From: an uncultured Spartobacteria bacterium | GTDB taxonomy: Bacteria > Verrucomicrobiota > Verrucomicrobiia > Chthoniobacterales > Chthoniobacteraceae | Assembly (NCBI GenBank): GCA_903933715.1 | Contig: CAIZLD010000075.1 | Location: 1-60,232, forward strand | Direction of reading: 5' to 3' | DNA length: 60,232 bases | Shown here: positions 50,769 through 60,150 of the stretch, one piece after another | Numbering within the stretch: the stretch's first letter is position 1 | Layout: the number at the start of each line of letters is the position of its first letter | Program-made: the position numbers and the translations under genes | Notes under the pieces: generated by a model | Told to the model about the DNA's origin: nothing | The model's database searches: none | What the model saw: only the letters and a program-made list of their open reading frames with translations

Positions 50769-51746
50769 ATGCCACCGCTCGTTTCCATTCTCATACCTGC
50801 ATTCAATTCCCAGCGATGGATCGCGGAAACGATCCGGTCGGCGCTGGATCAAACGTGGGCGAGAAAGGAACTTGTGATTGTCGATGACGGTTCCAGCGAT
50901 GCAACGCTGGAAATTGCGCGCCGCTTCGCCTCTCCCTCCGTTCGCGTCATCACGCAACCAAACCAAGGCGCGGCGGCGGCCCGAAACAAAGCCTTTTCAC
51001 TCTGCCAGGGCGACTACATTCAATGGCTGGATGCGGATGATTTGATCGCCCCGGACAAAATTGAGCGCCAATTGGCCGCGCTTTCCCTATGTCACACCCA
51101 AAGGCCGTTGCTCTCGTGCGCCTGGGGACGTTTCTATAGACGAACCCGGAAAGCCCGATTTGACCCCACAGCCCTTTGGTGCGACCTGAGCCCGAAGGAA
51201 TGGATGCTTCGGAAAATGGAGCACGGCATCTACATGCAGACGACCGTCTGGCTCGTCAGCCGCGCGCTCACCGAAGCCGCCGGGCCTTGGGACACCCGGC
51301 TTTTGTCGGATGATGACGGTGAATATTTTTGCCGGGTCATCCTGGTCAGTGACGAGGTCCATTTTGTGCCGGACGCTCGCGCCTATTATCGAACAACGGG
51401 CTCAGGCAGCTTGAGCCAGATTGGGTTTTCCAGAAAAAAAATCGAAGCCAAGCTGCTCTCGCTGGAGCTGGATATCGCCCGGATGCGGGCCTTGGAAAAT
51501 AGTGAGCGCATGCGGGCCGCCTGCGTCTCCCATCTTCAAAAATACCTTATCTATTTTTACCCTGAAAATCCGGATTTAGTCGGACGGGCCCAAAGCTTGG
51601 CCGAATCTCTCGGCGGCCACCTTTCGCCCCCTCGCCTTTCCATGAAATACGCCTCCGTTCAAGCGTTTCTCGGTTGGAAAGGAGCTAAAACGGCCCAACG
51701 GCATTACAGCAGCGTGCGAGGTTCCATTCTGAGACTCCTCGATTGA
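50769..51746 (+). CDS. Family 2 glycosyltransferase
   Basis: A 325-residue GT-A enzyme. The start VSILIPAFNSQRWIAETIRS, DDGSSDATLEIA, the ribose block QGAAAARNKA and the metal site DYIQWLDADDLIAP are canonical. A C-terminal extension of about 100 helical residues is not typical. It is the last gene of the polysaccharide cluster, transcribed after the possible terminator hairpin. Confidence 0.9.
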   Translation: MPPLVSILIPAFNSQRWIAETIRSALDQTWARKELVIVDDGSSDATLEIARRFASPSVRVITQPNQGAAAARNKAFSLCQGDYIQWLDADDLIAPDKIERQLAALSLCHTQRPLLSCAWGRFYRRTRKARFDPTALWCDLSPKEWMLRKMEHGIYMQTTVWLVSRALTEAAGPWDTRLLSDDDGEYFCRVILVSDEVHFVPDARAYYRTTGSGSLSQIGFSRKKIEAKLLSLELDIARMRALENSERMRAACVSHLQKYLIYFYPENPDLVGRAQSLAESLGGHLSPPRLSMKYASVQAFLGWKGAKTAQRHYSSVRGSILRLLD

Positions 51747-51879
51747 AATCGTCTCCCAGGCAGCTTTTTGTTGGCCCGTTGCCTCATTCAATCAATAAGG
51801 CATTTCCCCCGAAGGCGCACGATTAAGAATAGACGGATTTCCGAACTCCGACTCACAGCGCTCGATCAAACTCAAGATT

Positions 51880-53658
51880 ATGAATGTCAGCGATTTTCTC
51901 ATTCGCCGGATCTCTCAATGGGGCATCAAACGAATTTACGGATTCCCGGGAGACGGGATCAACGGGATCATGGGAGCGTTGAATCGATCAGGGGACTTGC
52001 TCCGATTCACTCAGGTCCGACATGAAGAGATGGCGGCCTTCATGGCTTGCGCCCACGCGAAGTTCACCGGGGAAACAGGCGTCTGCCTGGCCACTTCCGG
52101 TCCCGGGGCGATTCACCTGCTCAACGGGCTTTATGATGCAAAAATGGATCACATGCCGGTGGTGGCAATTGTGGGGCAGCAAGCCCGCGCGTGCATCGGA
52201 GGAAACTACCAGCAAGAAGTCGATCTCGTCAGCCTGTATAAAGATGTCGCGCATGAGTATGTCCATATGGCTTCCGATCCCAGGCAGATCAGGCACTTGG
52301 TGGACCAGGCATTCCGGGTGGCTCAATCGGAACGAACCGTGACGTGCATCATCATTCCCAATGACGTGCAGGAACTCGATGCGGTGGAAGTTCCGCCACG
52401 CGCCCACGGGACGATCCATTCAAGCCCCGGCATTTGTCTGCCGAAAGTGCGTCCGCACGAAGCCGATCTCCAGCACGCCGCGGACGTGCTGAACGAGGGG
52501 GGAAAAGTGGCCATGCTCGTCGGGGCCGGTGCGCTCGGAGCGACAGAGGAACTGCTCGAAATTGCAGATTTGCTGGGAGCCGGGATTGCCAAAGCCCTGC
52601 TTGGGAAAGCGGCTGTTCCTGATTCCCTCCCGTTTGTGACCGGCTCGATTGGACTGCTTGGAACCAAGCCGAGCTGGGATTTAATGGAAGGCTGCGACAC
52701 TCTTCTGATGGTCGGCTCCGGCTTTCCCTATTCCGAATTTTTGCCAAAGGAAGGCCAGGCGCGCGGTGTGCAGATCGATCTCGATGGACGGCAACTCGGC
52801 CTGCGTTACCCAATGGAAGTGAATCTTGTGGGAGATAGCGCAGAGACTCTGCGAGCATTGATCCCGCTGCTCAAACGCAAAACGGACCGGAGTTGGCGCG
52901 ATGAGATTGAGAATGGCATTGCCGAGTGGTGGAAGGTATTGGAAAACCGCGCCATGAATTCGGCGGAGCCGATCAATCCCCAACGTGTTTTTTGGGAACT
53001 TTCGCCGCGCCTGCCGGATCGCTGCATTCTAACCTCCGATTCCGGCACTGCCGCAAATTGGTTTGCGCGTGATCTAAAAATCCGAGCCGGGATGAAGGCT
53101 TCGCTCTCCGGGAATCTTGCCACGATGTGCCCCGGAGTCCCCTACGCCGTGGCCGCGAAGTTCGCTTATCCGGATCGCGTCGCCATCGCGCTCGTTGGCG
53201 ACGGCGCGATGCAGATGCTCGGGATGAACGAGATGATTACGGTCTCGAAATATTGGACTGAATGGAGCGATCCGCGAATGATCGTAATGGTCTTGAACAA
53301 TCGCGATCTGAACCAAGTCACCTGGGAACAGCGGGCGATGAACGGCGATCCGCGATACGACGCTTCGCAATCGGTTCCGGATTTTCCCTACGCGCGATAT
53401 GCGGAGATGCTGGGTCTGCGCGGCATTTGCGTGGATCAACCGGAGAAGATCGGGAGCGCATGGGACGAAGCGCTCGCCTCGGACCGACCGGTGATCCTGG
53501 AAGTATATACCGATCCAAATGTCCCGACATTGCCGCCGCACATCACCTTTGAACAGGCGGTAGCTTTTTCCCGAGCCCTTCTGAAAGGAGACACGGAGGA
53601 GACGGGCATCATTCGTCAGACTGCGAAAGAAGCATGGAGCTCCATCCTCCCGGGATGA
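51880..53658 (+). CDS. Thiamine-pyrophosphate-dependent oxidase/decarboxylase
   Basis: A 592-residue enzyme of the pyruvate oxidase/acetolactate synthase superfamily. It has the N-terminal FGFPGDGINGIMGA-type block, the catalytic glutamate in VRHEEMAAFMACAHAKFTG, TSGPGAIHLLNGLYDAK, and the TPP site GDGAMQMLGMNEMITV..LNNRDL. The closest named class is pyruvate oxidase/'TPP-requiring protein'; substrate unknown. It is the first gene of a three-gene unit; its stop overlaps the next ATG as ATGA. Confidence 0.88.
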   Translation: MNVSDFLIRRISQWGIKRIYGFPGDGINGIMGALNRSGDLLRFTQVRHEEMAAFMACAHAKFTGETGVCLATSGPGAIHLLNGLYDAKMDHMPVVAIVGQQARACIGGNYQQEVDLVSLYKDVAHEYVHMASDPRQIRHLVDQAFRVAQSERTVTCIIIPNDVQELDAVEVPPRAHGTIHSSPGICLPKVRPHEADLQHAADVLNEGGKVAMLVGAGALGATEELLEIADLLGAGIAKALLGKAAVPDSLPFVTGSIGLLGTKPSWDLMEGCDTLLMVGSGFPYSEFLPKEGQARGVQIDLDGRQLGLRYPMEVNLVGDSAETLRALIPLLKRKTDRSWRDEIENGIAEWWKVLENRAMNSAEPINPQRVFWELSPRLPDRCILTSDSGTAANWFARDLKIRAGMKASLSGNLATMCPGVPYAVAAKFAYPDRVAIALVGDGAMQMLGMNEMITVSKYWTEWSDPRMIVMVLNNRDLNQVTWEQRAMNGDPRYDASQSVPDFPYARYAEMLGLRGICVDQPEKIGSAWDEALASDRPVILEVYTDPNVPTLPPHITFEQAVAFSRALLKGDTEETGIIRQTAKEAWSSILPG

Positions 53659-54749
53659 TGAAAATCGAGGAAATCAATGTAACCGCTTACACGGTTCCGA
53701 CCGATTTCCCGGAATCGGATGGGACATTGTGCTGGGGCCAGACCACGCTTGTGCTGGTCCAGGCACGGAGCGGAGACACAATCGGTCTGGGCTATACTTA
53801 TGCCGATCTCGCGACCGCAAAAATCGTTCGGGATTCGCTCGCGCCAGTTGTAGTCGGCCTCGATGCGATGTCGATTCCCAAAGCGTGGCAAAAAATGCGA
53901 GCCATTTTGCGCAATCAAGGATGCCAGGGGGCGGGAGCGATGGCGGTTTCAGCGGTTGATAACGCGCTTTGGGATTTAAAAGCGAGGCTGTGCGGTTTGT
54001 CGCTGGTTGAGCTGTTGGGAGCATGCAGGAAATCGTTGCCCATTTATGGCAGCGGCGGCTTCACTTCTTACACTGATGACCAACTGCGAAAACAGTTCGA
54101 GCAATGGCGCGATGAAGGGATCACCCGGTTTAAGATGAAAGTCGGGCGCGAACCGGAACGCGACCGTCACCGCGTACGCGTTGCGCGCGAAACAATCGGC
54201 CCGGAGGCAGAGTTGTTTGTCGATGCCAACAGTGCTTACGGGCGGAAGCAGGCGCTCGACGCCATGGAATGTTTCTCGCTCGAATGTGACGTGCGCTGGA
54301 TGGAGCAACCGCTTCCACCGGCAGACCGAGCCGGAATGCGATGGCTGAGAGAGCGCGGCCCGGCATCCATGGAGATCGCCGATGGCGAGTATGGCTACGA
54401 TCCCGCCTACTTCCGTGAGATGATCGAGGCGGAGGCTGTTGATGTTGTGATGGCAGATGCGACAAGATGTTGCGGCATCAGCGGCCTCCTGAAAATCGCG
54501 GCGCTCTGCGAAGCGGCTCAACTGCCGCTCTCGACCCACTGCGCTCCCCTGCTCCATCTTCACCCCGGATGTGCCCTGCCCCCGCTGCGGCATGCGGAAT
54601 ATTTTCACGACCACATCCGGATCGAACGCCTTTTTTTCCAGGGTTTCCCAAAAGTAACAGACAGCGCGCTGGCTCCCGATCTCTCGGCTCCCGGGATCGG
54701 AGTGAGTTTCAACTCAGAAATAGCGGAACGCTTTCGTCAGAATTTCTAA
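53655..54749 (+). CDS. Enolase-superfamily enzyme (mandelate racemase/muconate lactonising type)
   Basis: A 364-residue enzyme. It has the capping domain with GLGYTYADLATAKIV, the base KxK in TRFKMKVGRE, metal ligands in DANSAYG, MEQPL and EIADGEYG, and the histidine in STHCAPLLHLH. The arrangement fits acid-sugar dehydratases or racemases. The ATG at 53655 overlaps the previous stop; an adjacent ATG at 53658 is equally possible. Confidence 0.88.
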   Translation: MMKIEEINVTAYTVPTDFPESDGTLCWGQTTLVLVQARSGDTIGLGYTYADLATAKIVRDSLAPVVVGLDAMSIPKAWQKMRAILRNQGCQGAGAMAVSAVDNALWDLKARLCGLSLVELLGACRKSLPIYGSGGFTSYTDDQLRKQFEQWRDEGITRFKMKVGREPERDRHRVRVARETIGPEAELFVDANSAYGRKQALDAMECFSLECDVRWMEQPLPPADRAGMRWLRERGPASMEIADGEYGYDPAYFREMIEAEAVDVVMADATRCCGISGLLKIAALCEAAQLPLSTHCAPLLHLHPGCALPPLRHAEYFHDHIRIERLFFQGFPKVTDSALAPDLSAPGIGVSFNSEIAERFRQNF

Positions 54750-54754
54750 ATTTT

Positions 54755-57700
54755 ATGAGCACTCAAACCGTTGCCGTGTCACAGCCCCGGGTGAAGCCAC
54801 CTCGCGCCCTTACCCGCAGGATGCTCCAGGAAACGCTGCGGAGTCGCATCGATGGCGAAGTCCGGTTTGATCCCGGCAGCCAGGCGCTATACGCGACCGA
54901 TGGATCGAATTACCGGCAGACCCCCATCGGCGTCGTCCTCCCGCGCCACCGGCAGGATCTCATCGAGGCCGTCCGGGTTTGCCATGAATACGGAGCCCCG
55001 ATCACTTCCCGCGGTTGCGGGACGAGCCTGGCGGGCCAGTCGTGCAATACGTCGGTGCTGATCGACCATTCCAAATACTACAACCGCGTTTTGGAAATCG
55101 ACGTGGCGAAACGGCTCGCGCGAATTGAGCCCGGTTGCATCCTTGATGTCTTGCGTGCGGCGGCAACAGAGCACGGGCTTACGTTCGGCCCTGACCCTTC
55201 GACGCATTCGCATTGCACGCTGGGGGGGATGATCGGCAACGATTCTTGCGGCGTGCACTCCGTCATGGCGGCGTTTGAGGGCACCGGCGCACGCGTGGCG
55301 GATAACACGCACTCGCTCGAAATCCTGACCTATGATGGGCTGAGAATGACCGTGGGGCCGACAAGCGAAGCGGAGCTGGGACGGATCATTGCCGAAGGCG
55401 GCCGCCGGGGTGAGATTTACCAAAAATTGATGGAGTTGCGAGACCGTTACGCCGACTTGATCCGGGAAAAATTTCCAAAAATCCCGCGCCGGGTCTCCGG
55501 CTACAACCTGCCACAACTTCTCCCGGAAAACGGCTTCAACGTTGCCCGGGCGCTCGTCGGATCGGAAGGGACTTGCGTCACGATTTTACAGGCAACTGTC
55601 CAATTGATCCCGAACCCGGCGGCGCGCGCGCTGCTGGTTCTTGGCTACCCCGATCTTTTCAGCGCGGGCGATCATTGCCCCGAAGTGCTTGAACACCGTC
55701 CCATCGGGCTGGAAGGAATCGACGACATTTTAGTAGATCACATGAAAAGGACCGGGATTCACCCGGACGATCTCACGCTTCTCCCGGAGGGGAATGGATG
55801 GCTGCTGGCGGAGTTCGGGGGAGACACGCGCGACGAAGCCGAAGAAAAGGCGCGGCACTTGATGGAAACTCTTCGGGCTCAACCCAACCCGCCCTCAATG
55901 AAGTTGTTTGCCAACGCGGAGGAGGAAAAAAAGCTTTGGAACGTGCGGGAAAGTGGTCTCGGCGCAACCGCGTTTGTTCCCGGGGAACCATCCGCATGGC
56001 CCGGGTGGGAAGACTCCGCGGTTCCCCCGCAAAAGGTGGGGCCCTACTTGCGCGATCTGCGGAAGCTCTTTGACAAATACGCCTATAAGCCGTCGATCTA
56101 TGGCCATTTCGGGCAGGGATGTATTCACTGCCGCATCCCGTTTGATATGGAAACGGCGCGCGGGCTCAAGAAATACCGGGGCTTTCTTGATGAAGCCGCG
56201 GATTTGGTCATCAGCTATGGCGGATCGCTTTCCGGCGAGCATGGGGATGGGCAAGCCCGTGCAGAGTTGCTTCCGAAAATGTTCGGCGACGAGATCATCC
56301 AGGCGTTCCGAGAATTCAAGGCAATATGGGATCCGGAAGGAAAAATGAACCCCGGGAAGATCGTCGATCCCTATCCGATTCTCTCGAACCTCAGGCTCGG
56401 TGCGGATTATCACCCATGGGAACCGGAGACGCATTTCCAATTCCCCAATGATAACAGGACCATGACGCATGCGGCCTTGCGCTGTGTGGGAGTCGGGAAA
56501 TGCCGACGGCTGGAGGGGGAGACAATGTGCCCGAGCTTCATGGTAACGCGAGAAGAAGAGCATACGACCCGGGGCCGCGCCCGGTTGTTGTTCGAAATGT
56601 TCCGGGGGGAGACGATCGGCAAAAACGGCTGGAGGGACGAAGCGGTGCGGCGCGCGCTCGATCTCTGCCTTGCTTGCAAAGGATGCAAGAGCGATTGCCC
56701 TGTCCATGTGGACATGGCGACTTACAAAGCGGAGTTTCTTTCCCATTACTATGCAGGGCGCATCCGCCCCCCGGCCGCCTACGCGATGGGCTTGATCCAT
56801 TGGTGGGCGCGGCTGGGTTCCCAAATTCCGGGATTGGCTAATTTCCTGACTCATACAGAACCGTTCGCCACCCTGCTCAAGCGGTTGGGCGGAATCGCGC
56901 CCGAGCGGGAGATTCCGTTTTTTGCCCGGGAAACATTTCAATCGTGGGCCCGGCGGCAATCTCGCATTGAGGGTCGGCGGCCGAAGGTGATTCTGTGGGC
57001 TGATACATTCAACAACCATTTCCTGCCTGAAACGGCGAAAGCAGGGATGGAAGTTTTAGAAGCCGCGGGATTCGAGGTGATCGTTCCGCAAAAACCGCTT
57101 TGCTGCGGACGGCCGCTTTACGACTGGGGGATGCTGGGGCTCGCAAAACGGACCTTAAGCCAGGTGCTCAATACGTTACGAGACGAAATCCGGGCGGGAA
57201 CACCGGTGGTGGGTCTGGAGCCAAGCTGTGTCGCCGTTTTTCGGGATGAACTCGTGAACCTTTTCCCAAACGATGAAGACGCGCAACGGTTGAGCGCGCA
57301 AACCTATCTGCTCTCGGAATTTCTAACCAAGGAAGCTCCCGGTTTTGAACTTCCAAAACTCGACGGTCACGCTCTGTTGCACGGCCATTGCCACCAGAAA
57401 GCGATTTCGAAGATGCCGCTGGAAAAAGGTGTATTGAAAAAACTGGGATTGTCGGTCGAGGCTCCCGATACCGGCTGCTGCGGGATGGCCGGGTCGTTCG
57501 GATTTGAAGAGAAGCACTACGACGTTTCCGTCCGGTGCGGCGAGCGGGTGCTATTTCCCGCGATTCGGAAATCGGAAAAAGGAACCATTATCGTCGCAGA
57601 TGGGTTCAGTTGCCGCGAGCAGATCGAGCAAGGCACCGACCGCCGCGCGATGCACCTTGCGCAGGTAATCCAAATGGCCCTCCGCCACGAAACGCCCCGG

Positions 57701-57838
57701 CACGATTTTCCGGAAAAGGCGTCCCCTGGTGTGGTGAACCCGCCGAGGTTCCCGTCGCCGGGAGTTCTTGTGCTCCTGGGCGTTGCAGTTGCCGGTTTAA
57801 TTACCGTTCTGCGCGGCAACGGCAAACGCGGCCGTTAG
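54755..57838 (+). CDS. FAD/Fe-S oxidoreductase (D-2-hydroxyacid dehydrogenase type) with C-terminal membrane segment
   Basis: A 1027-residue fusion: FAD-binding PCMH domain with TSRGCGTSLAGQSCNTSVLI and LTFGPDPSTHSHCTLGGMIG; FAD oxidase C-terminal domain with IYGHFGQGCIHCRIPF and GEHGDGQARAELL; two Fe-S sites, the first CVGVGKCRR...MCPSF and the second CLACKGCKSDCP; and two CCG cysteine-rich modules (LCCGRPLYDWGM, TGCCGMAGSFGFE). The last 30 residues hold a hydrophobic stretch VLVLLGVAVAGLITVL followed by a basic tail, so it is probably anchored to the membrane. It resembles YdiJ/D-lactate dehydrogenase. The ATG at 54755 is used. It converges with the glucoamylase gene. Confidence 0.92.
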   Translation: MSTQTVAVSQPRVKPPRALTRRMLQETLRSRIDGEVRFDPGSQALYATDGSNYRQTPIGVVLPRHRQDLIEAVRVCHEYGAPITSRGCGTSLAGQSCNTSVLIDHSKYYNRVLEIDVAKRLARIEPGCILDVLRAAATEHGLTFGPDPSTHSHCTLGGMIGNDSCGVHSVMAAFEGTGARVADNTHSLEILTYDGLRMTVGPTSEAELGRIIAEGGRRGEIYQKLMELRDRYADLIREKFPKIPRRVSGYNLPQLLPENGFNVARALVGSEGTCVTILQATVQLIPNPAARALLVLGYPDLFSAGDHCPEVLEHRPIGLEGIDDILVDHMKRTGIHPDDLTLLPEGNGWLLAEFGGDTRDEAEEKARHLMETLRAQPNPPSMKLFANAEEEKKLWNVRESGLGATAFVPGEPSAWPGWEDSAVPPQKVGPYLRDLRKLFDKYAYKPSIYGHFGQGCIHCRIPFDMETARGLKKYRGFLDEAADLVISYGGSLSGEHGDGQARAELLPKMFGDEIIQAFREFKAIWDPEGKMNPGKIVDPYPILSNLRLGADYHPWEPETHFQFPNDNRTMTHAALRCVGVGKCRRLEGETMCPSFMVTREEEHTTRGRARLLFEMFRGETIGKNGWRDEAVRRALDLCLACKGCKSDCPVHVDMATYKAEFLSHYYAGRIRPPAAYAMGLIHWWARLGSQIPGLANFLTHTEPFATLLKRLGGIAPEREIPFFARETFQSWARRQSRIEGRRPKVILWADTFNNHFLPETAKAGMEVLEAAGFEVIVPQKPLCCGRPLYDWGMLGLAKRTLSQVLNTLRDEIRAGTPVVGLEPSCVAVFRDELVNLFPNDEDAQRLSAQTYLLSEFLTKEAPGFELPKLDGHALLHGHCHQKAISKMPLEKGVLKKLGLSVEAPDTGCCGMAGSFGFEEKHYDVSVRCGERVLFPAIRKSEKGTIIVADGFSCREQIEQGTDRRAMHLAQVIQMALRHETPRHDFPEKASPGVVNPPRFPSPGVLVLLGVAVAGLITVLRGNGKRGR

Positions 57839-59964
57839 AGCGATTTTTTCGGGGTTTCCTCCAGCTCGGCAGGCAGGTCAAAGACGCGTCCGTCATGGAT
57901 GGAACGGCGCAATTTAAGGTATTCCGCGTGCGCCCAGACGAGCGGCGTCGCGGAACCGGTGGGATGCCGGGTGTAGAGACCTTTTGCTGGAAGGTCCGCG
58001 GCATCCCAGATCTGCTCGGGAATGAGCCCCGATGCGTTCGCAAACGATTCCATGACGTGCATCAAGCGAATTGCTTCGTCCCGATTTCCAGCCGCGAGTT
58101 CATAATGAGCCCGCTCCCCCACAAGCAGGGGCCAAGGCCGGCCGAATCCGTTCGAGTCGTCACGGAACGGCTCCCCGGTCTCGCTCTCCCCGTATCCGTC
58201 GCCGATAAATCGCCTCCAGCACGGCCCTGTTTCCGTCTCGACGCGCAGTGTGGCATCAATAGCTTTGAGCGTATTTAAAATGCGGGGATCATCGGGGGCG
58301 CGAAGTCCGAATCGCACCAATGCCAACGCATCCGGGCTGACGATTTCGCCCGCCAACGGCGCCCCTTCTCCGGTCCAGTGCCGTACGGGAACGGGGCGTT
58401 GCGCCGGCAAAACATCGGAAGGCTCGGTGGGGATGATGAAGGCATAGTAACCCTCCACGCCCACTTTGCGGGCCAAGGCGGTGTCCCGGACGTACATCCA
58501 GTCGTCGAGTTTTGAGTCCCACTCCAATGCGACCCGCTGCGCCGTTTCGGCAAACTCCTTTTCGTTGATCGCCGCCGCATAGCTGGCCGCCGCCTTGATC
58601 GCGCTGATTTCCACAGCCAATGAAAACACGGAGTAACCTGAAAATTGTTCCCATCGATCCAAAGGGGTCAGCGGTCCATGCCGGAGGAGGTAGAGGACCG
58701 CTTTGTGGATGGTCGGCCAGAACCTTGCAAGCTGGCCCGCGTCAAGCGTCTTGCTCCGGGCTGCCGTTAACGCCAGGAGAATCGGGAATCCAATCTCGTC
58801 CATCTGGATGGCTTTCCAATGCGAACGCCCATCCACATACATGTTTTGAGCCCAGTGACCATCCGGTTCCTGGGTCGCATGCAAAAAAGTCAAAACGCGC
58901 CGCGCCCGGCCATGCGCTCCGACCGCGATCAACCCGCCGATTGACTCGATCAGATCCCGCGTCCAAACCATATGGTAACCGGCTTCGCCATCCCCGCGAT
59001 ACTCGCCCCAAGGGGTGCTGAGGCTGGCCACCATCGCGCCGGGATATTCCTTGGCTTCATGAATTCGTAAAACCGCCGCGCTCACCTTTGCAGGCGTATC
59101 ATCGCCCAGGGCGTCGTCGTTCGGGAATTCAAGCGTCCGAAGCCATCCCTGCCATTTCCCTGAGTATTTCCGAAACCGGTCATCGAAACCGTCTAGCAAG
59201 CTCGCAAGCACATGATGAGCCGCGCCCGCGAAGCTCGTCCCAAAGCCGACCGCGATTACGAAACTCATATCGTGGGCGGTATCAAGCTCCGCCGTGAGCG
59301 CCACGTTGCCATCCGGAGCCGCGTCGTATTCCCATTCCATCCGGCGATGCTGGGATACGTCCTGCCAGCCGTCAGAAGTTCCACAGTAACCCACCGACCT
59401 TTTTATAAAAGGGACCGAGCACCCGATGGCGAGAACGTTGGGACCATCGATTCCGGTATTGCGCGCGAAAAGCATCGGCTCCCCCTTGAACCCCTGCACC
59501 CAGGCATGGTTGCCCCATCCTCGGTTGCAAAGGTGCGGCGCAACCAAAAGATAGAGCCTCGGCTCATCCAGCTCAAAAGGAACCAAACGGACTTTGATGA
59601 GGAGAACACTGCGATCCGGATCGGCAATAATTTCTTGCTCAATATGATAGCGCCCCTGCTTGCAACGGTTCTCCATGCGGTAGGCGGGCAGCCCCGGGGC
59701 ATGCGCCTTCACATCGCAAATGGTATCGCGCCGCTGATCGGAAAAAAAACCCCGCCGGTCGGTTACCATGAACTGGAGATCGCGAATCGCCGGGGTATCC
59801 AGTTGCGGGAAAAAGATTTCGGAGACGATCCCTTCGGACATCGTGAACCAGACCCGGCTGCCGTGGCTCATGGCAGTCCCGACCCCTGTTTTCGAACTAC
59901 TGCTCCAAGTCGGAGGAGAACCCGGGTGTCCCGGGGCAATGCGAGCCTGTGTTAATTGGGGCAT
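57835..59964 (-). CDS. Glycoside hydrolase family 15 (glucoamylase-type)
   Basis: A 709-residue enzyme that releases glucose from glucan ends. The N-terminal beta-domain starts with APGHPGSPPTWSSSSKTGVG and FPQLDTPAIRDLQF, the catalytic (alpha/alpha)6 domain has YHMVWTRDLIESIGGLI with the acid region, SNGFGRPWPLLVGERAHYEL and the base in GLIPEQIWDAADLP. No signal peptide, so it acts in the cytoplasm. Its stop overlaps the FAD oxidoreductase stop by 4 bases (TTAG). Confidence 0.93.
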   Translation of the reverse strand: MPQLTQARIAPGHPGSPPTWSSSSKTGVGTAMSHGSRVWFTMSEGIVSEIFFPQLDTPAIRDLQFMVTDRRGFFSDQRRDTICDVKAHAPGLPAYRMENRCKQGRYHIEQEIIADPDRSVLLIKVRLVPFELDEPRLYLLVAPHLCNRGWGNHAWVQGFKGEPMLFARNTGIDGPNVLAIGCSVPFIKRSVGYCGTSDGWQDVSQHRRMEWEYDAAPDGNVALTAELDTAHDMSFVIAVGFGTSFAGAAHHVLASLLDGFDDRFRKYSGKWQGWLRTLEFPNDDALGDDTPAKVSAAVLRIHEAKEYPGAMVASLSTPWGEYRGDGEAGYHMVWTRDLIESIGGLIAVGAHGRARRVLTFLHATQEPDGHWAQNMYVDGRSHWKAIQMDEIGFPILLALTAARSKTLDAGQLARFWPTIHKAVLYLLRHGPLTPLDRWEQFSGYSVFSLAVEISAIKAAASYAAAINEKEFAETAQRVALEWDSKLDDWMYVRDTALARKVGVEGYYAFIIPTEPSDVLPAQRPVPVRHWTGEGAPLAGEIVSPDALALVRFGLRAPDDPRILNTLKAIDATLRVETETGPCWRRFIGDGYGESETGEPFRDDSNGFGRPWPLLVGERAHYELAAGNRDEAIRLMHVMESFANASGLIPEQIWDAADLPAKGLYTRHPTGSATPLVWAHAEYLKLRRSIHDGRVFDLPAELEETPKKSL

Positions 59965-60094
59965 AACGCATTGAGGATCGCATTTCGGACCTCAAAAAGC
60001 CGGGCCGCAATGTCCGGGTGAACCCAACAACACGTTGCGGCTCGCCCTACTGGGCTGTCACACGTTAAGCGATGGGTAAAGACACAAGCCCAGC

Positions 60095-60150
60095 CTCGTT
60101 CCCAATCTCCGATTGGGAACGCAAGTGTCTGCGAAACTCTGTTTCGACAA
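60095..60150. repeat. Dispersed repeat, 'GTTCCCAA' family
   Basis: CTCGTTCCCAATCTCCGATT followed by GGGAACG forms a hairpin, and CGAAACTCTGTTTCG a second one. Same family as 24561-24710. The rest of 59965-60232 shows no gene. Confidence 0.75.

Noticed and set aside
49762-50775. Minus-strand frame opposite the beta-helix gene
   Set aside because: No motif or start signal; the plus strand has a signal peptide and a regular repeat.
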